Positions 10,522 to 22,703 of a stretch of 64,000 nucleotides of DNA are shown in pieces. Made by a program: the position numbers and the translations under genes. The first letter of the stretch is position 1; every line of letters begins with the position of its first letter. The notes under the pieces were generated by a model. That model did not search any database. It was not told the DNA's origin and saw only the letters and a list, made by a program, of their open reading frames with translations. The stretch is from Baylisascaris procyonis (lineage: Eukaryota > Nematoda > Chromadorea > Rhabditida > Ascarididae), in assembly GCA_037389465.1 (NCBI GenBank), contig JAZARR010000266.1, positions 372,001-436,000 on the forward strand. The letters are read 5' to 3'.

Positions 10522-12092
10522 GTTCGATCTCTAATGAAATTTATTGATGAACCGTCCTACTTCAGCTGAACCTATCTCGTCCAACATGTGATTTCCTCTT
10601 CTGGCCAGTTTCGATGTAATTTTTCCAGTATGTAATCCATAATCATTTTTGGCTCTTTAAAGAAAAAACTTGATGCTCAGTTCAACAAACGTGGCTGTTG
10701 ATTTTAGGGCAGAGAAGAAGGGTGTTTTATATGACCATTCAAACTGAGATTATAAAGAGGGAGGAATTTTATGAGATATCACAATGATTATTTTATTGTA
10801 TTGATAGAACAAATCGTTTAGTTGTGTTGTTCGATCGTAGAACGATTATTTATTTATATATAAGAAATGTTAATGTTTTTTTAACGGCTATCGTATGTAT
10901 CATATTTCGTAACGATTGGCGGAATTTTCTATTGCAGAAATGCATTGTAAAAAATGATATTTTCACATCGATATATAAATGATATAACAGATTCTGGGGA
11001 AAGCGATTTCTTTAGGTATAATATCGCTAAATAATTCTTGTAAGGAAATGCTTACTCAATACGTCGTATATCCATCTATCTATAAGTTTGTTCGAGTTTC
11101 ATCACTATTTATCTTAAACCTTCTAAGAGATTTAGAAAACGGATAGCATTGGCCATTACAAGCCGCATTCTTTTACCGTCATCTTCAATCTGCAATAAAT
11201 TTCTCCCAACGGCTGAGACTAAGATATAGAAATGGTGTATTGCTATTGGCACTTGTATTGTTGGCATGTAACCTATTCACTCGAATGATCACCGTTAATC
11301 TTGAATATTTGCTCGATGCTAGTTCTGATTTTTGGTGTATTTAGACTTCATTTTATCAATTCGATTACTAGTTAAGGCATTTATTTGATGTGTTTAGAAA
11401 TGTCATATTATATGTTGAGTTGACGAGGTTTTTCTTTAGTCGATTTGAACAAATTTCAAACATTGCCAGTTCTTATTTATATTAGTCATGTGTAAGTTTC
11501 GCCCTCGATAACTCTTAGATTTGGGTAATGAAGCTTTTGCATTTGTTTTTTTTTTCGAAATATTGGTCAAATTTAAACGAAAGCGGATTGTGAAATGAAA
11601 CAATTTGTTATATAGCATTATATAAGAGAGTGTAGAGCGCGATAAACGGTGAAGAATTTAATACAAAATTGAGAGGAAATATCCCTAAATGGTTGAACTC
11701 TTTTCATAAAGAGGATGTTGAAATATGCGCCAAATGAGGGTTGATTTCATAGCGATTAACAACATGATTCATTTACTTTATTGGCTCATACCGAAATTGT
11801 TTTCGCTATATTCTGATGCTTTCATATTTTGCCCATTGTTTTTATTGATTCGTAATAGTCTCCACTTAACTATTTACCTTCTTCGAAGTGGCTTTATTTT
11901 ATTCTTGTTGTAACTTTATTTAGCGAAATTTCTTACAGCGTGGTAATGCAAATGGTTCTAAGATTTAGAAACCCTTTTTTTCCTTTCTCGTTAACCATTT
12001 CCATCTTCCGTTTATGTTGAATTCTTTTAGAGTATTTGCTAGCGCAAATCGAGCATAGTATGTTGCTTCTTTGGTTGGTATCGTTTGGGAAA

Positions 12093-12151
12093 TGCACAGT
12101 ACTCGACTGCACAATGCAACACAATAGTGCACAATGCACAGTACAACAATA
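12093..12151 (+). repeat. Short interspersed GCACA quasi-repeat
   Basis: AATGCACAGTAC occurs twice, separated by ACTGCACAATGCA and AGTGCACAATGCA. On the - strand it reads as an artificial Cys-rich ORF. Confidence 0.6.
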
Positions 12152-15100
12152 CTGGACTCTTAAGGTGATTGACGAACATCTCAAGAATAGAAGAAGAATA
12201 AGAGCAGCTTTTTATTCTTTCATTGGCATTAGATGGATTCTTCTCGATCTTGAATACTCGATTTTTTTCTTCCAATAAGGGTTCCTGTTTGAAGAATTTT
12301 TTCTAGATTTCTGTCGTCAAAGCTAAAAAAACTTGCGAGAAGGGGCAAGAGGGATAGTTGCATATTTATAAGTTGGGTGATTGCGAAAAAAAAGTTTAAT
12401 TGTGAAAAGACTCTAATTTAGTCATTTTAATTCATCTCAAATTTTATGCCAAGAGCATTTATTTGCTTTTGAACTACTCTTAATTTCCTTCAAATATACA
12501 GGTGAAGGATTATAAATCAGTTAGCTGTCATAAGTTCTTTATAGTTACTCAACTGCCATATACGTGATATCTAATGAATTATATCGTCATCTGTTCTTTC
12601 CATATGCTACGAAGTCGATTTTAGTATATTAGGTTATTTTATTTATTTTATACATACTGGCTACCTCTTTTGTTGGATATTTCATCACATACGATGAACT
12701 TATGTTTCGCCGAATAAACACAAGTCATTTTCCTCTTGCTTTTAGCGACATTTCAATTTAAAGCATTTCATGCGAAAGGAAGCGTTTCACTATGTATTCA
12801 CTGATGAACGATGGAAAACAGAAATATTTTAGTGATATGTGGTCTCGAATTCCACATAAAACTAGTCGTGTAACATATGGCGCAAGAAAACTACCGCTGG
12901 TGGCGGCATCTGTTTTCAAGATTACATCCTTCCGGGATTTCGTTTTTTCATTGTTTCCTACACTATTTTCAAACTATGTGACTGAAACTTTCTATTCTTA
13001 AGGGCTGCTTGTGTGAGACTGTGCCTTTCAATCAGAGAATCCCAGCACCGCAAGATTCCTCCATATTTTTTGTGCAATTTTTCAAACGCAACATCTAGAA
13101 GTTCATGAGGGTTATTGGCATTCAGTCTGTGCTTTTTCAATCTGCTTGTCTTAGGTCACATTTTTCTTGACCCTGATGTTGAGGTTGCTTAAGAAAAAAC
13201 ACGAAAAAATTTATGAAGCCATCGAGCGGAGAAGTGTAACAGTGTTATGTTTCAGAGGCGGAGGTAGAGATGTACTATGCAATGGACTTTCCAATTTTAC
13301 CTCCATTATAATCTTTACATTTTGACTCCACGCCTATTTTTCTGGTCGGAATCCCTCGGATCTCGTGCTGTTGAAGCAGGATATTGGCGTTTTTTGTAGT
13401 AAACTTACTATCTTTAGTGGTGCTAAGAGGTCGGCATATTTCACGAACGGAGCTTATCGACTGTACAGGACTTGAAAGGGATACTTTTAAAATGTCGAAA
13501 CAGCACGATACCCATACTGCCGTTCCTCTCAGCTTCCTTTTAAATGGCAGAGAAAGCTTTTGAAGTTGTTAAGCCTCAATATATATTGTCAGAAAGTTTG
13601 GTGGTAATCAGTACAATCTCCAAATATATGCACTTCAGTTTACCACCTATAAGAGTATCGTTTCCTGTTAAAGCAACAACGAGGAACTCCTCGCAGATGT
13701 GACCACAATAAATAAATATTATTAAGGCATTCAACTAATATCTGGTAATTTATCGCAATTTGCATGCTTTTTATGCATCGTCCTTAAAAAGTTGAAGTGG
13801 AAACTATTGAAGGGTTTCGGATGCAATACGACCACAACAACTTACTTTTATCAAAGAATTCTTCTGTTAAGCGATGATTTAATAAGATATGCAATGCAAG
13901 AGCGTTTTTCAGAAAGAATTTATGAAATTACTAGAATATGCTTACAGTATTAAACTAATGGCAAAATGAAAGGTTTGGGCATTTCCTCGTTTCTAAGAAA
14001 AACAGTTATCTTTCAATTGTTTGTAACGATTTTGAAAAAATTTTTGTGATTTATGTGCTAATGGAAGGAAAAAAACGACGTGGAATCAGATTTTATGGAG
14101 GTTTAAAGTACCTCATTGCTTTGATTGAGAAGGGCATTGATTTGTGATTAAAAGATGGGCTGATACATGTTGATGAATCGAATAGACCGGATAATTAATG
14201 CATGTAACGAAAAGAACATACTATGCTGCGTATGTCCAAGCAGCTCATTGGATTGTTGAGTCGCATTAATTGTACACAAGAGCGATAAATAGAGCATTCA
14301 TTAGTTGAAAAATGTGTTCAGCAATGGCAACTGCTCGTCAATGTTTTCATATTGTTCTCTTTTTTTAGCATTGATAGCGAAATAAACGAGTCGATAGAGC
14401 AGCCGCTTCGTTTGAGTGTTTTTCAATCGTTGTCTAGCATAAAACCTCTGAAGTAACACATTGTTGAATTGAGAGTTGCTGTGCAATTCGATCACTGCCT
14501 ATTGAATGAGCGTATGCTTTGCGCTTCGTTAGCTGCTTTCAACCCTCCAACTTAACGGTCGACTGAGTAGTGCGAGCTCCCGCTGCTAAAGCCTTGAGCG
14601 AAAGGCGCTATTGCTAAACTAACTGCCCTTACATTCGTTTCTCGCAAGGTAGGAGTTTTTTTTGTGTGTGTGGTTTTCTTCAGATGAGTGATAAGTTCAT
14701 TTCCACTTGCACATCCTTGCAATCTATCAGCTGATTGGTTTTATCGATTGATTGTTTGTTCAGATCAGTGAAGTGATCATTCGATAATTTGTCAGTAGTT
14801 ATTTTTATGCAATTCTTTTGATCAGCTTTTATCATGCTTCAACACAACAGCCCTAATTGCTGTGCCGTTTTTATATTTGTTTTTTTTTTTAGAAGGATTG
14901 CAGAACAATAATCGTTCAAGCAAAATGCGACTTTCGTCAACTATCTTCTTGTTGTTGGAATGCTACATATCGCTTGCGTTATTAGACTTGATCTGAATGG
15001 GTTTCATTGATACATGAGTGGTATTAACTCTCATTAGCAAATTAGAACTATAAAATATTGCTATTCAAGGAAGCATTTATGATCGTGGATTCAATGCGTA

Positions 15101-18100
15101 AGCCTACACGGCTAATCTCTCCACCCAAAAAGTTGGGTTGATAGCGTGAGGGTACATGAGGGTGATATTGCTGTCATTTTTAGCAAAGAATAATCCACGC
15201 ATATATTTGTTGATATGATGCGACTACTAATGTGGCTGCACAAAAATGATATTTCATTTATATAAATTCTTGCTTAATGTGCTCCTGCGAAGTTTTCTTA
15301 TCTTCATCTCATATTTGTTTTGTCTTATTAACGTTAAAAATTACGACAAAATTAATCATTTGCATTGTTCTATCACCAATCGAATACGACCTAAAAGTGG
15401 CTTTCCTATTGTAGATTCGTTTGATATTGTTACCTATGCTCAACAATTCATTATTATCAGGTGTCTTCTCATTGTTTCAACTTATTGACAACCGAATGAG
15501 TTGATAGGTTGATGCACATACGTTACTAACTTCTGTGATCTATTTGATTAGTTGTCTATCTATGTTTGTGGGTATGATGAGGCGTAAGTTTCTTGCTGAA
15601 AAATAGGAAACATTTCAGTTTACTATACATTTTTATCCGCTTTTATTTCGTCACGACATTGTTTCTGCGTTTATCTGTCTATTCGATAGTACTAGCCGGG
15701 AAACCATAGAAGTCAATTTTGCCAGCTTCGATGGTATTAACAGGTTGATGTGAATATTCGATGATATGCAGGAGGAAAGATATATGCTTTCAAGAAAAAA
15801 CAATTATATACATCAATAAATGTTAAATATGCCTTTGCACTTATGTTGCAGAAATCAAATCGAATTTTACGATCGATAGATCAAAAAAAAATTTTTTTTT
15901 CAACGAAGTGTTTATACGAGAAGTTAAATCAGTTAAAATGTGAATATTTTATTTCACAATTTTAATTACTTGCCAAAAATTCATAGAGCCGTTGTTCTGA
16001 TGAGCACGACTCCAAAAATGGCCATTGTTCGAACTTCTGTGGCACACTTTCCGCTGGTGTACTCCCCGAGGCACTATGGAACGTCCAGCTATATTGTGTG
16101 TAACGATTTTCTAGGCATTAATCAATCGGATACTATGAACTTATCGATAGTGAACATAAGAATAGTGATAAGTGTTCAAATGAACGCATAAGAACCGAAA
16201 CATGCCACCTCTAACACCTACAAATTAATTTAAACGTTGCTGTCATACTCTCAACTTTGTTGTTTTGGGAAGCCTTTTCCAATCCTTTTTTTCACTTTCA
16301 GTTTCAATCCAAGTTCCTTATTTAGCTATCTTGATATTTCCTTTGTCTTTTTTTCTTTAAGATTTCTTTGCTCTTTTTAATTTCGCATCTTTTGGATATC
16401 GGCTTTTATCACTCTTGTCATATTTATGCAATCTTTTTTTCAGCTTTCATATTCGTTTTTATAAAGACTCTTTATCTTCTTCCGCAACAATCTCTGTCTA
16501 CCGCTGAACAAGACCTATTAATTTGTTGTTTCATCGATGTTATATTTATTTTCTTTCAATGCCATCGACCATTTCGATTTGATGAAGCAGTCCAACGTAC
16601 TCATAATTGTCGTTATGCATTTGAATAAATTTTCTGCTCCATAGTTCGATGCAATTCCTCAACCAAAGAGTCCTCTTGTAAACATAAATGATTGTTTGTT
16701 AAAGAAATGCAACCAAGATTATTCAATATTCCCATTGCAAAAGTGCATTATTTCTTTGAGGTGCATTCTATTCTCATTCGTTTCATTGTTTCCTTTCAGT
16801 TTTTTTTCGTTTTCAACTCATCAATAATTGTTTCGCTTGCAAATATACGCATTAACTTGTAACACCTTTATTCCAATAATTGCATCTAATTTTATCAAAG
16901 AAAATATCCGTTTTAGTTTCATTGCGTTTAAGTGATTTATGAAAGTCAACATTGCAGACAATTCATTATGCTATTGAAAGTTGTACAATGAATGCAACAT
17001 CTCGGCTGAATAAGCCATAGTAATATCACACCTAAACAATATTTAATGCATCCATATTGATGCAATTATCGACCACTAATGCAGCAATTAGTGATCATGT
17101 TGAATTGATATTCTACTCATTCTGCTTCTATGTGTTGTTTCATTTAGCTAGGCGATATTGGAAACTAGATGGAAAAATTGTGAATAACTTCCTTCTTTCA
17201 ATACGCTTGTTTTTCTGATGTTACAGCAGGTTTGATTCTGTCATATTTGTTGGCAAAAAGCATCTGTCATCAGAAATAAGAACGAAATAATTGCTATTGC
17301 GTGCATATATGCGGCTTATTTGATAGCAATTATAGATGTGTAACATCGATCAAACGCTATTCAATGAAGTGCTGATAAATTAGAGTGTATCGATTTAAAC
17401 ATGCAGTTGTGCTTAGATATCAATGAGCAAAAGAGTCAATAGGTGAGTGCTAAAAAAAAAGAACAGCGTATAGATAGAAGCAATAACAATCTCTAAGAGG
17501 AAATGGAGAGATGATTTAAATATTAAGATTTTAAGTGAAACGAGCATTAAAGTGATATAGGGTATTGGAAATAAAATTCTGCTCGATTTCATATAATCAT
17601 CTATAAGCGTGAAAACAGTGGATATGTTTTGTAGCAGTTTTGGAAGTTTTTTTGCTGTGGTACTACTTCGCTACTCATCAGGGTGGTGGAAGTACTGCTG
17701 TTGTATCTATTCCTAATAGAATATTTTAGGTGTAGAAATGAAACGTGGAAGATTGTAATTTTTTATATTTAGTAGTAACTTTCGTATATATCGCTTTGGG
17801 CTATTTAGAGGTGAATCTTTGATACACAATCGGCATCATCCTATCACTTAAGGATTGCTCGAAATATTATTCACCAAAAAGGAGAATCAACATAAGTTAC
17901 CACTGTGAGGTTCATCAACGAGAACACTTCAGTGCTGTTGGCTTCATACCTAACAAGATGGGAAACAAAGTCAGCAAACGATGTTCATGAAATAATTGCT
18001 CGTCGGTTATATGTTCGAATGCTTATTCGATCTATTTCGAGTGGTGTACTTTATGGATGACCAACATTATTGCATTACAACGAAAAAGCTCCACATAATA

Positions 18101-18594
18101 TGCAGACCCTCAGGAATTGAAGGTTTTGCGCGCATTTCTTTCCTTAATGAATGAAACATGTTATGAACTTCATAATAAATGAGACCGTCTTGAAGGATTT
18201 GAACGAGCATTCCACTATGCACTAATAAGCAAACTCCGTGTCTCTGTGTTTGAAACTTTAATGGAATATAGACCAATGTTTGATTAAAAGCATCTGAAAA
18301 TGATACTGAAGTGACTGGTATTCAGGATTGGTTGTGAAAGGGAAATTGAAAGGGAGATCCATCCATAAGAAAAACGAGCGGATTTTTTGGGACTATTTGA
18401 CTGTTGTGCTAAAGCGTTTTTTCAGTGTTCGAGAATGTAGTTAATTTATGTGAGGTGAAATTTACGCAATACATCCCGTAGTACTTTTTATTTTCCCAAT
18501 CGGAGTTTTAAAAAAAAAATTTCTCAATGTTGTAGTCGATTTGAAATTAACAGTTTTATTTGAGAAACTTAAAAGAATTCAACAAAATGCATCG

Positions 18595-18857
18595 TTATAA
18601 TATGCCACCAAATATATGATGCATCAGGTGATGTAAAGTTTGTTTATATAGTGAAAACAGAACACACCACATTATGATAGTAGCACCGATTAATAGCAAA
18701 ATGAGGAGAGTCAAGGGACGTCCGTCAATTGACTTTAACAACATCTGTAGTATGCCGAGTAGTACCTCAGTGTAGGCATACAGCAAAAGTGTTACGCATA
18801 GGTACTCGCTCTTAGCATACCTCAAGAAGCATTTAGTAGCACTCTTAACCGTATTCC
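18595..18857 (-). CDS. Unassigned hydrophobic ORF
   Basis: Open frame of about 87 codons ending in TAA, with two strongly hydrophobic segments (around LCVTLLLYAYTEVLLGILQM and LTLLILLLIGATIIMWCVLF) separated by a short polar KSIDGRP loop, then a His-rich tail. It has the look of a two-helix membrane exon. No ATG at a sensible position, no clear flanking splice sites and no recognised family. It may be a relic exon or chance. Confidence 0.15.
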
Positions 18858-20239
18858 TTTCAATTCATTCGATTAAATCACGCCGTTGTGGAGGAGTGCC
18901 TCTACTAGTAACGATATCCGAGGCGGTGAATGTTAAAATATGCGATCGCTTTCATCGACGATCAATAGCATTTAAAAGAAGGGATTAATAGAGGTGATAA
19001 GTACTAGAAAATTTTGTACAGTTTTCGGAAATACAACATGCTTACCATCAATGCACTCATAGTTCATTATAGGATAGCTGCTTCTTTTCAAAGGAATGAT
19101 TATTTATACTTTCTCGTGCTCGTCAATAGAAATATCAATTAGTTGCTTATGTTGGGATATATTGCGCGAAGATCTTTTTATACAGAAATTAGCGTTGCCT
19201 GTCGACTAAAAGCTTATTAAAATTGAAATTATTTGCATAAAGTATTATTGTGGAGCGCAATAGTCAGTTTCTTATGTTAGTAGTATTACTTTAAATTACT
19301 TTTACTGCATCAATAAATCACTGAATGTATTATTGAATTTTTGATTTATATGGCATTGATTATTTATTATTATCATTAATTTATCTTTGAATTTGTGATT
19401 ATCACATCGAATCCTTTCAATCATCGCAAATATTTTCCTATACTTTTAATGACTGAAGAATAGTTATAATAATGGTCATAATGTCAGACTGAACTCACTG
19501 CAAAAAATAATTAACTAACGGTTTGCATTTAAAATAGACAGCATTTATACGTGTTCATGATATATTGGTGATGTGGAATCGCTCAAGTTTACATGAGCAA
19601 ATTTTGAATGAAGAAATGGATGCTTAGAAACGTTCCACTTTTTTCGGAATCAATCAGAAAGCGAAAAAGTTGAACGCTTGAAAGGTTGCCACATTGGCAC
19701 AGAGGTTGCAACAATTCACGCCGTTTTATGACCACAGCATTCCTCACGTAAAGTTCACTTAATATCGCTGATATCACTCTTGCTTATCAAGCAAATCGAA
19801 TATAATTCACTTCCTTCGTTATTACGTCGAAGGAACTGTTTGCACGGATCTGTGCAGATCTGCGTTTGTCAGGTGCACTACTATGACATCATTTTTGCAT
19901 GCGTGTTTGTGCGTGTGTGTTTGCCTATCTGTCCGTTTGTCTATCTTTTTCCGACTAATGAGTTTCAATAGCTTAAGGAAGGAGTGGGATTTTTTCTTCG
20001 ATGGCTTCATGTCAGCCATTTCACTGCACTTTGAGGATCTAACCTTTTTTACGAGTTTTTTTTTTACACATAAAGGTACCACTAATTTGCAAATGAAGTT
20101 CATTCTACTGACTGAATAGATAATGCCATGTTTTGATTAAGAAAGTGCACCATTGGTGATTTTCTTGTAAACTACATCCTAACTTTTTGCTATTATTTTG
20201 CACATTTGGCCCACTGACTGACCTGAGTTTGAAAGCCAG

Positions 20240-20290
20240 AAAAGCGCGTATCGTGCCAGCCTCGTTGGTGCGCTTTCCTCCTCGTTTTTT
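20240..20290 (+). repeat. Dispersed repeat family 2, copy 2
   Basis: AAAAGCGCGTATCGTGCCAG, then CTCGTTGGTGCGC and CTTTCCTCCTCG. Same order of blocks as at 5510-5560. Confidence 0.65.
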
Positions 20291-20631
20291 TTAATGTGAG
20301 GCGAACTTATTTAGCCATTTTGTTGTGAAAATAGTGATCGTAATATTTTGGTAGGAAGTCCAATGCATAGGAAGTATGACAATGTACTAAAGTACGTCAA
20401 GTGATGGTTTCTAGATCGACGGTACTTGCTTCTTGTTTCATTCATTCCTCTCAAATTTCTTCGTTTGTTTGCATTTCTTGCCGACTTTTCTCTGCGTTCT
20501 CTTACTCTCTAATACAGCACACGTATCAGATGCAAATAATAAGTTGAGCCAGTATGAAGCCATGAAAAAGATTGTAGGCATCATTCATAGCATGCACCAT
20601 CATCCGTTAACACAGCCAACAGTTGCAAACA

Positions 20632-20680
20632 TGCACATACACCCACATACACAGACATACACAAGCACACGCAATATACA
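20632..20680 (+). repeat. CA-rich microsatellite
   Basis: Irregular ACACAT/ACACAG units. Confidence 0.75.
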
Positions 20681-20930
20681 TAGGCATTCACTTTGTTGCG
20701 GCGCTTATTTGAGTTTTTCTTGTGCTCGACCGCTCGCCTCAATTCAATAAAACATCACGTTGAACAAACGTCTTTGCGGCTGCCATTCATTCTCGAGACC
20801 CACATCGATTTTTTTGTCGTCGTCTGCTGGTGGATCATCGTAATTCTTTAGATCTAAACTCCACTTCATTTTTTTTTCCTGTACGCAGCTTATTTTTCCG
20901 TGCTAGCGACTTTACATTGCATATACTATT

Positions 20931-21050
20931 GCATTTGTCAACGATGAATTGCATTTGTCAATGAAAAATTGCATCTGTCAACTGTGAATTGCATTTGTCA
21001 ACGAAGAATTGCATTTGTCAACGGTGAATTGCATTTGTCAACGGTGAAAA
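20931..21050 (+). repeat. 20-bp minisatellite, six units
   Basis: Six head-to-tail 20-bp units of the form GCATTTGTCAACGRTGAATT. Five start GCATTTGTCA and one GCATCTGTCA; variation is concentrated in the second half of each unit. The period is exact throughout with no indels. Confidence 0.95.
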
Positions 21051-22677
21051 GTTTCAGCTCTTTCGAGGGCACTGATCTCATAGGATAAACTCAAGACGGC
21101 TCACAAGAAGTGCATATGCGTATAAATATCAGCCATATAATAAAGATTTCTTAACGATTGCATATATTCTCGTAATATTTATTTTCGAGGGGTGCCAGCT
21201 ACATGGGGAATATGTGATACATGATTAACGAATCCATCACTTGTCCCTAACCGTTTTCTTGGGGTTTTCTCTTTTTCTCCCAACGTTTAGGCAAATGATT
21301 TTTTCAGTTGGTACATAAATTGCTTTCCCGATTGAAATCGAGAGAAAAATAAAAATTTCAAGTTCCGAACGATGTTTTTAAGTGTGTATCCTTCAGACTA
21401 TTTCACTTTATGCAAATTGTTCTGCAAGTGAAGGCGAATTTTGTTTTTAACGTAGTAGGATCGAATCGTTTGTTGTAATAGAAAGGTGGATTTGTTATGT
21501 GTTTTTAGGAGAAGAGGTGATTGGATAGGGTAGAGAAGGGAATGACATTGGTACAATTTGCTTGGGGACGAAACGACAGTACAGCAACTTTCACGGGGAT
21601 CATAGCTAATATATCCGAAACGTGAGAAGTGGATTTTCAATGGTAACGTTGCATTCGACGGATTCTTACCGCATCCTCTAAAATGTGTTTTACGATTTGA
21701 GTAATATAAATATTTGTTGGAACATTTCGTTGACGTTTTTTGTGAGTATAAACGCAATGCATTACAACACACATTGCGATATTGTTTGCAATTTCTGATT
21801 TTATATATTGTTATGGTATTTTATCAAAATTGAAACGATCCTCATGGCTAGTCGTCTGTGAAGCTTCATGAAGAAACACAAAATCATAGTGAAAATAAAT
21901 AGAAAGGCAAAAACTTCATAAATCAACTCAAATTGTTAAATAAAGAAGGAATGGGATCATAAAGACGAGGAAAATGAAAGCATTACATTGAAAAGTTGGG
22001 TTGAATGTAATAAAGGAAGCTGAATCACATCAAAGAACATGACATCAACGAATGAAAGCGTAAAGAACGAAGAGGATATATAACTACAGCATCAGAAGTC
22101 GGGTTTGGAGATTGGCAAGAAATTGAAACTTTGTAATCGGTAACTAAGCAGTGAGAAATTATTCAAGAAAAGATTTCAATGGGCGGAATATTCGAGACGC
22201 TGACAACATTTTCAGGTAGGAAAATGCTAAGAGAGTTCGATAATCGGGTCAGTAGGAGCCCTTGAACAATTCCGAGAAGACGGTTCACATAAAGTGTTTC
22301 TGTTAAATGCCCCTTACATAGGCTCTTAGCTACTACCCTATAAGGTTTCAAGAATATTTAGTAAGCCTGTGTGCAATATCGAATCAGAGAGAGGATGCCT
22401 ACCGATATTGGTATACAGTTCCTTGGCAAGAAGCATGCACGATCCACATAACAACTATTAATGCTTTTGTCGAAATATAACGGCACTCAGCCTTCCATTT
22501 CATGCCAGTTGAAGAAAATTGCCTGATCACTTATAACTTGAAATCTGAGCGCAGATTTCCATCGAGATGCAATGTGTCGTCGTGACATATGAATTATGAC
22601 GTTCTTAAGCGGTCACATCCAGTTGTCAGGTTCTTGATCGTTCATAAGATGGTATTCAATCATGCTAGAACATATAA

Positions 22678-22703
22678 AGGTCAGCGGAGGTCAATGAAGG
22701 TCA
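22678..22703 (+). promoter_or_regulatory. Three AGGTCA half-sites spaced as consecutive DR4 elements
   Basis: Perfect AGGTCA at 22678-22683, 22688-22693 and 22698-22703, with 4-bp spacers GCGG and ATGA. AGGTCA is the core half-site for most nuclear hormone receptors and DR4 is a classic dimer arrangement. The 10-bp pitch puts all three on one face of the helix. No target gene is identified, so function is inference. Confidence 0.4.

Larger units (their letters stand above)
10522..19800. other. Gene-poor region, first part
   Basis: No gene can be established. Seen here: a compact quasi-repeat of GCACAATGCA/GCACAGTAC blocks (12093-12151); a - strand ORF at 12958-13140 with protein-like composition (includes ELLDVAFEKLHKKYGG) but no family match or flanking exons; and a hydrophobic - strand ORF at 18595-18857. 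AT-rich elsewhere. Confidence 0.5.

Noticed and set aside
21294..21354. Short terminal-exon-like frame LVHKLLSRLKSREK after TTTTTTCAG, followed by an A-rich tail
   Set aside because: Only 14 codons, no partner exon; likely chance.
21398..21772. 124-codon - strand ORF
   Set aside because: Composition looks random, with scattered Cys, His and Ser and no domains; no splice context or family match.
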